This document shows positions 57,443-64,000 of a stretch of DNA of 64,000 bases, piece after piece. The stretch is taken from positions 3,038,001-3,102,000 of the forward strand of contig OZ316896.1 of assembly GCA_973895155.1 (NCBI GenBank), written 5' to 3'. The notes beneath the pieces were generated by a model that saw nothing but the letters and a program-made list of their open reading frames with translations, was not told where the DNA came from and made no database searches. Positions within the stretch are counted from its first letter, which is position 1; each line of letters starts with the position of its first letter. The position numbers and the translations under genes were made by a program. The DNA is from Marsupella aquatica (lineage: Eukaryota; Marchantiophyta).

Positions 57443-57526
57443 GTTTCTCACAAGAGAAATGAAGTGTGATGTTTCTCACAAGAGAAATGAAGTGTGATGT
57501 TTCTCACAAGAGAAATGAAGTGTGAT
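57443..57526. repeat. Three perfect 28-bp tandem repeats with internal stem
   Basis: GTTTCTCACAAGAGAAATGA plus AGTGTGAT is repeated three times without change. Each unit contains TTTCTC-ACAA-GAGAAA, a 6-bp stem. Perfect identity points to a recent expansion. Confidence 0.95.
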
Positions 57527-60500
57527 GAGCTTTCAGTTGGGGAAGCTTTCATTTGCTGAAGCGTCAGGCCGGCTCAGACCATCACTGGGCCTCGATAAAC
57601 GGGGAGCTGTCCAAGGCTTTTTCCACATTCATCACACTTCCTTCCCGTTCTATGCCAATCTCAATCTCTTCCATCATTTCACGAAAAAATGACTGTTCGT
57701 GATGAGACCTGATGAATTTAGGTTTGACAATGAACAGTGGCGCTTTGATTTATTTACCAGCCTGGGAAATCATGTGGGGTGGGGGAACAGAGCTTTCCCT
57801 CGATAAAATTGACGAACTTTATTTTGAAGCACATGACTGGAAGCTGAGCTTAGACCTGTGATGCTTTGTAGAGTATTGATAGCCTCACTGGTGAAGGAAA
57901 TTGAGAGACTTAGCTTGTTGCAAACTTAATTCAATCCTGCTTCTTTTGAGCTGTATGGTGGGTTGTCTGATATCCAGAAATGTTACTCGAAAGTTGCTGT
58001 AGTTTATTGACGGAATTCAAAATCAGTGTTCCGTTGAGACACTCAAGGTATTGCCTGTGACCTTGGTCAACAGGTTGTCCTAGGTAGTCCATCGTGTCCG
58101 CTTAATGTCAATTTTGACATGCCCAACTGCTCATCCTACTCCAGGGGAGGCTTTTCAAAAACGTTTCTTACGTTTCCAAAAGCTCAATAATTCAGTAGGT
58201 TGGAAGAAAAACTTGTCCTGCCTACTGGAAGGTTTAGTAGAAGAAAGATCGTATAATTTGGTTGGGTCCTACCCGGTAGGGCTCAGAATGGATGCATGCA
58301 AAGCAATGGTGGACCCATTTGTGGGAGCTTGGGCATAAATTCTCCTGCTTCTAATAGGGAGCGAGCTTTTCAAAAGCCGCCAGTTGGCCAAACGGACATC
58401 CTGCTTGTCTATACAACCCATTCCGTAGCTAAGAAGTTTCCTGATTTATCCTCCTTCTACCAGGGGGGCTTTTCTTAGAAAAGCTGTCTTTTCACACTGA
58501 CTTTAGATTACTTGACATCAGCAAGTGCTTTGGAATAAAACCCAACCATACAGATTAATCACATGGAATCAAAATTTGATGGTGCACATGAATGGGGCTA
58601 TATAGGGTAGACTGAAAATGTGACATCATATAGTCGCTTTGGATTGGGACTCGTAATTGATTGATTACAGGGAGCCATGGCCAAGATCTTTATTACAGTA
58701 CTAGAGTATGATCACTATCTGTATGCATGCTGCATTTTCAAAGTATTTGACACGACTGTTTGCAAGCGAGGCGGTAGTGGCATGTGACCTATAGGCATCT
58801 ATCTATCTGGGCGACAAAGATTGCGACTGCCTAACCTGATCTACAACATAAGTGTTCTCGGACATGTTCTCGGACATGTTCTCACCAACTCTAAAGCAGC
58901 CATTCTCCAGATGATGGCTTTCCGGTAGGTTTCTGGCAATGGGTATTCTCGTCAGAACCCGCATTGATTGATAGAAAACCCGCAGAATTGGAGCAGTATG
59001 AAAGCTCTCTTGAGCTGTCCTAGAGTTTACGATTGTGTGTGATTCTTGTTAATGATCCACTATGCCCGTCTTCCTTCAGGTCTTCTTCTCTTTCGCTTTC
59101 CATCATGAGTGGTCTTTCGTGGTTGAGTGTACTAGGAAGGATGATGCGTGTCACCTTTGACTGCAATGTTCTAATGATTTGATGTTCATCCCCGTCAGCA
59201 AGCTGTACTGAGTGTGGTACATATGCTTTTCACGAATAATAATATATTTGTTCTTTACGAATTATAAGAAACGGTAACTAGGGGGGCATGGCGAGATAAT
59301 AATGCACATATGGTTAACACTGGAAAGTAACACACACAGACCACGAGTATGATATCATTAACCCCATCCGTACCATCAATTCCTAACACCATTCACAATC
59401 TACGAAAAAATCTTTACCCACTATTACAATTCGACACAATCAGTCCCCCCTAAACCAAGGGTGGTCACAATAAACTGGATGCGCTTAGAGATTACCATTA
59501 TTAACACAACCAGACCAGACAACCGATGGGAATCCACAGCTCAGACCTTTAATTCCAAAAATCGAAGACATAGTTTGAAAAACAAACTAGGTCGTGCACC
59601 AGGTCTAGCGTCATCAAGCATTGCATGGCGAATGATCCATGATCCAGGAAATTGCTTGAAAGTGATAATGCCTTTCAAACTCTTCAATAGGCACCGACAA
59701 AACAACCCAAAACAACGAGACAGGAAAGCCAACCATCAGATTCGATTAGACAAATTATCCTCCCTTTCAGGATATAAGTAGCAGACCTCCCCGAGTTCTT
59801 AGAGAACATTCGCCATCACAACTCAAATGATGAAGTCTTTCCGAGACAACTGCAGTACATCCTAGGCTCGGCTTGCTCTTGCCAACCTCAAAAAACCCAA
59901 TGATGTACGACCGTGAAGCATAATTGTGAGTGCGGTTTGCCGATCGAAATAGAGGGAAAAAAGCACTCACATAAACTAGAAAATCACTTGTGAGCCCTGC
60001 CTGCTCAGACATATCGGAAGTACAGGGGGACGGTGCCCAGCAGATATAACATAATTCAAACGAGCACCAATTCGAAATACAGGGGTAGCTAAAAATGACG
60101 ATCGATCATGGAGCAACAATTTTGAATTTCACTTTTGAGGCACAGATTACCGAGACCTGAAGTTACTCTTCCTGACGTTGTGTTACTCTTCCTACCACAG
60201 GAAACTAAAACATTGCCATCAACTTGGCCTATCATTGCTGTACACCAGATAACATGTGAAGAGCAGTCAAACCCTAAAATCACACAGCCGACTTCTCCGA
60301 CGGAATGGCTGATGTCCACCAACGAGATTATTAGATAGGACGATAGTTTTTAGCATTAAAACAATTGTCAATCATATCGCAACCGGAACCTTGAAGAGCA
60401 ATTACAAAGGGTATCAACAATGCAGAGCCTCGAACATCTAACACGAGAGAGAGATCTCAAGTACACTGCAGCATCCCTAATATTCTGCCTTGGGTTGCTA

Positions 60501-60610
60501 CATAATTGCAGCATCCCGCTCTATTCAAACGCGAACGGGAGGACTGACCCCGCTCCCACCAGGGGACCACCCAGATGCTGATAGATAAGAAGAAGACGAG
60601 TACATCGGGT
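57527..60610. other. No confident gene; right end is 3' flank of eIF1
   Basis: Short ORFs (58105-58338, 59461-59781, 60089-60338) lack domains. Around 58140-58490 GGCTTTTC(A/T) and GAAAAGC(C/T) phrases recur in both orientations. GTTCTCGGACAT is repeated at 58853-58882. Confidence 0.45.
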
Positions 60611-62161
60611 TTAAAACCCGTGGATCTTGATAAGATCCTTCTTCACAACTCCAGCCTGAAGAAAAATAAACTCACTGGTTAGCTAACATGAGGAGTTGAC
60701 GAGAAACTAATCAAGGGCACGCCATCTACCAATTTCACCGGCAAGAAGGCGAAACATACAGTGAACTAGTCCACCGAGTGCTGCAGGATGCACGCAGTGT
60801 CGCCATGTCTGTGCCAAGTTCCTAACGCGGAAATAGAACACGAATGAACTTCGCGGTGCGGATCCTTCCACAACGCGACAATCAAAAGAGGACAAAGCTG
60901 AGAACATACCTGGACGAGAAACTGAGACACATTCTTTCGCTGGTCGCCCTGGAGCTGAATCACCTGGAAGTTGAAAATGAAAACGCACATGAGCTCGAGA
61001 CGACAACAAACGATACGCCACAACAGTGAAACTCCAAATCGAAGACAGAAATTCCCCGCAACAGAACTGAGGGGGGCAGAAATCAAGACTCGCGAACGGT
61101 ACGATACCTGGCCCAACTCCGGATCTTGCACAACTGTCCCGTTGCAGCAGAAGTCCTGTTAGGCGACAAATTACGTTATAAGTGAGAACGTTATAAGAGA
61201 GGTTGAAAATACTAAAACAGCAAGGGCTTGAAAGAGGGGTGATGTACACAAACAAGACGCAGCACAATAAGCAAGGCTAGCACCAACCTTCTTGAAGTCC
61301 TTCAGAATTTTGTTGTAATTGAACTCTTTCTTCAGACCCTGGACAGTTGTCAAGCTTTTTCTTCCGTTTCGCTGCTGAACCCGCACGTGGACATAATCCT
61401 TAGACCCTGCCCCCGAATCGTCAGCATTCGCCTCTGCAAACGGATCTGTATACCCGGAAGGTACAAAAACCGGACGTCAGTGACAAGGTATAACCCTGAA
61501 GAGGCCCTGATAGACGCGAACTGATGTTCCAACAAACATCCATACTCCCAAACCGATCGGTTGCCCTAACGACATAACAGAGCGACGAAAGACCATTCGC
61601 TACGAAGCATCACAAAGACCCTGTGAAGTGAGAAAGCCGGATCCATCGGCGGACAGGCAAACGAGCTCAACGGCCGGCCAGCGCGCATCAAACTCACGCT
61701 AGACACCTAAATCGATCAACTGCCATTGCCATGGTGTAACAAGACACGCAGAGCTTCAGCGTCAAAGAAACTATGCTGGAACAACAGAGCCGGGGCCACA
61801 GCGACATAAAATCACATCACGGATCATAGCAAAATAGCCCATCCCGCGTGAACCATGTAGCCTATCCAGGACGGCAGTCGCAATATCGGCACTATGGCAC
61901 AGTTCAACAAGATACAGGTACCCTAATCTTCCCGCGGAGGAACTCATACACATGCCATACAGCAGAAATCACTTTGGGCATCAAAACACCGACTACAGTT
62001 TCCCGAGCACTCGCGCAAATCCATGGACAGCAACTACGCGGCTGCCCGCAAGCCTATCGCGTGGACATAGAATTGTGTCCAACCTAAAAGACAGCCTTCT
62101 CAGAGTCGAGTAACGATAACATACCGAAGGCGCCAGGGATCTGGATATCTACGTCTGACAT
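60611..62161 (-). CDS. SUI1: Translation initiation factor eIF1 (SUI1), 113 residues
   Basis: eIF1 binds the 40S subunit in the cytosol and controls start-codon selection. Five exons join in frame: 62161-62125, 61445-61288, 61155-61108, 60963-60910 and 60655-60611 (342 nt, TAA stop). Introns are GT...AG, the first in phase 1 and the rest in phase 0. The product begins MSDVDIQIPGAFDPFAEANA and continues through the SUI1 core: VRVQQRNGRKSLTTVQGL, the GLKKEFNYNKILKDFKK helix, DFCCNGTVVQDPELGQ, IQLQGDQRKNVSQFL and a C-terminal KKDLIKIHGF. Length equals the family norm and all core elements are present. One small variation is FKKDFCCNG where plant eIF1 usually has KKEFCCNG. No other start is plausible. 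Confidence 0.97.
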
Positions 62162-62228
62162 GAACCTTAACTGTTGCGAACCGGAGACCAACGTCTGCTC
62201 CAAACTTTCCTCCCTCCTGCTCGTCACC

Positions 62229-62531
62229 CTACAATCAGAGAAACATGGATCAAGAATCCGGTCCAATATTCACCCGCAGAATCAAAGCACCGTCCTTGAG
62301 AAAATATCAGGCTCAAGCCAACCGCGCTCCTCAACAAGACAACCATTCCAAGCCTCGCCTCGGTCAAACAACAGATCCAATTCCTCTCCGCATCAAATTT
62401 CCCTCCAGACTTAACATCCGATCTTCACCTCACCAATACTCCTCACCACTTCCGCACTTCCACCCTAATCAGAAAACCCAATCCGAACACGTCCGCCAAC
62501 AAATCAAAAGCGCAAACCCACACAAACGTAC
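62229..62531 (-). other. Probable 5'-UTR intron of eIF1
   Basis: On the minus strand a donor TCGAG|GTACGTT (62531) and an acceptor GATTGTAG|GGTGACG (62229) bracket 303 pyrimidine- and T-rich bases. This leaves a 67-base leader exon (62228-62162) before the ATG. 5'-UTR introns are common in plant housekeeping genes. Inferred only from splice signals. Confidence 0.5.
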
Positions 62532-62675
62532 CTCGAAGTGACTAGACCTCCGACGACTGCGCAGATGATCAAGCAACAGCAACTCTAGAAGAGCAAACGG
62601 GGTAGAAGAAACTCGAACAACGGCGGTTGCTCCCAGCGCGCTCCGTCAATCTGCTCTGCCGCCCTTCAGTGCGTG

Positions 62676-62703
62676 TATCAGTATCAATATCAATATCAAT
62701 ATC
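62676..62703. repeat. Hexamer repeat (TATCAA)n
   Basis: TATCAG once, TATCAA three times, then a partial unit, in the presumed eIF1 leader or promoter. Confidence 0.9.
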
Positions 62704-62945
62704 CTCTTCACCGCCGACCTAGGAAGAAGGAGAAGCAGGAGCAACAACAACAACAAGCCTGGACCACGAGGACGAGGAGCGAACCAAAGAAGAAGCAATC
62801 GCCCACGCACACGAGGAGGAGCGGAGGATGGATGAGAAGAGATCGAGGGCGATGAAGAACAACAACACGGAGAATGATGGTCGGAGCGAAGCGGCGAGAA
62901 GAAGAGAACACCTCTCACGGCTTCCTTTTTGTGTCACGAGAAAAG

Positions 62946-62972
<27 letters not shown>
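62946..62972. promoter_or_regulatory. (CT)13 tract upstream of eIF1
   Basis: A perfect 27-base CT run (GA on the eIF1 strand) about 785 bases before the start codon. GA/CT tracts near plant transcription starts often act as GAGA-type promoter elements. Here that is inference; it may be a simple microsatellite. Confidence 0.5.
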
Positions 62973-62976
<4 letters not shown>

Positions 62977-63099
62977 ATCGGTCGTCGATGTTCGTCATTC
63001 GCACGCGGCTTGCTTCCACTTGATGAGACGGGGGAAGCTGTCACGAACGGTCCGCCCGCGACTCGCTCCTCCAACTAGGGTTGGCGTGACTCAAGTTCT

Positions 63100-63960
63100 C
63101 AACCACCCCCGACACCGTACCGTATCGTCATGACACTACGCTAATCCGCCCCTAACACCCACTAATCCGCCCCTACGAGTGTAAGGCCGCGGCCGTAGAC
63201 GGGCGTCCGTGATCCAAGGGCGAAGAAGGAATAATAATACTCGCAATTCTATTATTTCGTGACTCGGATTCGTTCGATCTGCGCCGTCGAGTATTCGAAA
63301 GAGACGGCTTAGAATGGCTTTTGTTCCTTTTTTCTTTTTCTCGTTTATAGATAGAACTTTTGTTTCGCCAAAGCAAAGTGGGTCAACTACGGTATCGTGG
63401 TGACACTGCATTCCGCCTCTACAGTGACAAGGGTACGAGTGTAAAGCCGCGGCCGTCGACGGGAAGAGAGGGCGCACCCGTGATCCAAGGTGCATGAATA
63501 CAGGCAACTTTCTTCCATGACACGGAATCGGTTGATCTGCGCCGTCTAATATTGTAACGAAGGGCTTAAGGTGGCTTTTCTTTTCTTTTTTCTTTTCTAT
63601 GGCTCGAGGTTGTTTTTCAAGACCTTGGTTGAGACAAAAACCCTAGCCCAGACCCCGAAAAATCACACGAGATTTCCTGGTAGGAGATTCTGAAAATAGC
63701 AATGACCTCCATAAATGGTTACACATTGGTAACCTTTATTCAATACCACCTATATTAAAAACAAGGATATCAGTGTAAACCAGTGGCCATAGACGGAAGA
63801 GAGGGCTGACAAGTTTCCACACCCATGATCAAAGGTATATGAATTTTACACACAATTTTAATTCATCGGACAGAATAGTTTGATCTGCACCGTCTAGTAA
63901 TTTAACGAACAGCTGAGGTTGGCTTTTCTTTTCTTTTTTCTTTCCTACAGCTCAAGGTTG
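63100..63960. repeat. Degenerate tandem repeat, three units of about 260-335 bp
   Basis: Units near 63174, 63435 and 63769 share (A)CGAGTGTAA(G/A)GCCGCGGCCGT or its decayed form, then GACGG, GTGATC(C/A)AAGG, CGGA(T/A)TCG, TTGATCTGC(G/A)CCGTC, AACGAA and GGCTTTTCTTTTCTTTTTTC. The first two also share TACCGTATCGT(C/G)(A/G)TGACACT ahead of them. The array reaches the right edge. Confidence 0.8.
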
Positions 63961-64000
63961 GTTTTCGAGACATTGATATAAATTGGAGGCCACTTCTTGA

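Noticed and set aside
57443-57526. CRISPR-like regular repeat
   Set aside because: The three units are contiguous with no spacers, in a plant nuclear context. It is a simple tandem repeat.
62673-62918. Tyr/Gln-repeat and Ser-rich ORFs upstream of eIF1
   Set aside because: Translations of a hexamer repeat and purine-rich leader on both strands, with no domain.

Overview
The window looks like nuclear DNA of a land plant or close streptophyte relative. The evidence is plant-type spliced genes (a calmodulin-era plant NAD kinase type 1 and a canonical 113-residue plant eIF1), a Ty1/copia element with a plant initiator-Met tRNA primer site, and short TTTAGGG telomere-type motifs. The species cannot be named from sequence alone. 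A bryophyte or other non-flowering lineage is my guess. Gene density is low: three genes can be rebuilt exon by exon with consistent splice phases, one is a single-exon gene, and the rest is transposon or repeat DNA of many ages.

Left part (1-9.6 kb): a stop-free minus-strand frame running off the left edge with an internal in-frame duplication; a truncated copia element (one LTR, primer site, gag and the start of protease); a truncated copy of a repeat family with unusual AGT...ACT ends; and several small tandem repeats and hairpins.

9.6-16.1 kb: a five-exon minus-strand gene for a 710-residue protein. Every exon carries one copy of the same C2HC zinc-binding module, and all four introns are phase 1, so the protein grew by exon duplication. 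Upstream lies a weaker candidate gene with a membrane segment. A partial, rearranged copy of the five-module gene lies at 27.5-30.4 kb. It keeps an intact exon 2, an exon 3 that has lost its finger in frame, and a broken exon 1, and it is interrupted by a Tc1/mariner-type element.

16-38 kb: mostly mobile DNA. Two inverted copies of a 1.47-kb element with GGACCCCC ends (20.3-23.3 and 34.5-37.4 kb) each carry an independent insertion of the same AGT...ACT element, at different sites. Both have exact 5-bp target duplications, and each copy supplies the empty site of the other. A TAA-flanked Tourist-like MITE, a 125-bp foldback and several palindromes are also present.

39.3 kb: an intronless gene for a His/Gly-rich protein with an MGCC lipidation-type N-terminus. 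47.4-53.3 kb: a complete ten-coding-exon NAD kinase gene on the minus strand with a possible GC-rich upstream ORF. A roughly 100-bp satellite upstream of it is split by another GGACCCC-ended element. 60.6-62.9 kb: the complete eIF1 gene on the minus strand, with four coding introns and a probable 5'-UTR intron. The right edge (63.1-64 kb) is a degenerate tandem repeat. The genes do not form a pathway; they look like unrelated housekeeping and lineage-specific genes separated by transposons.
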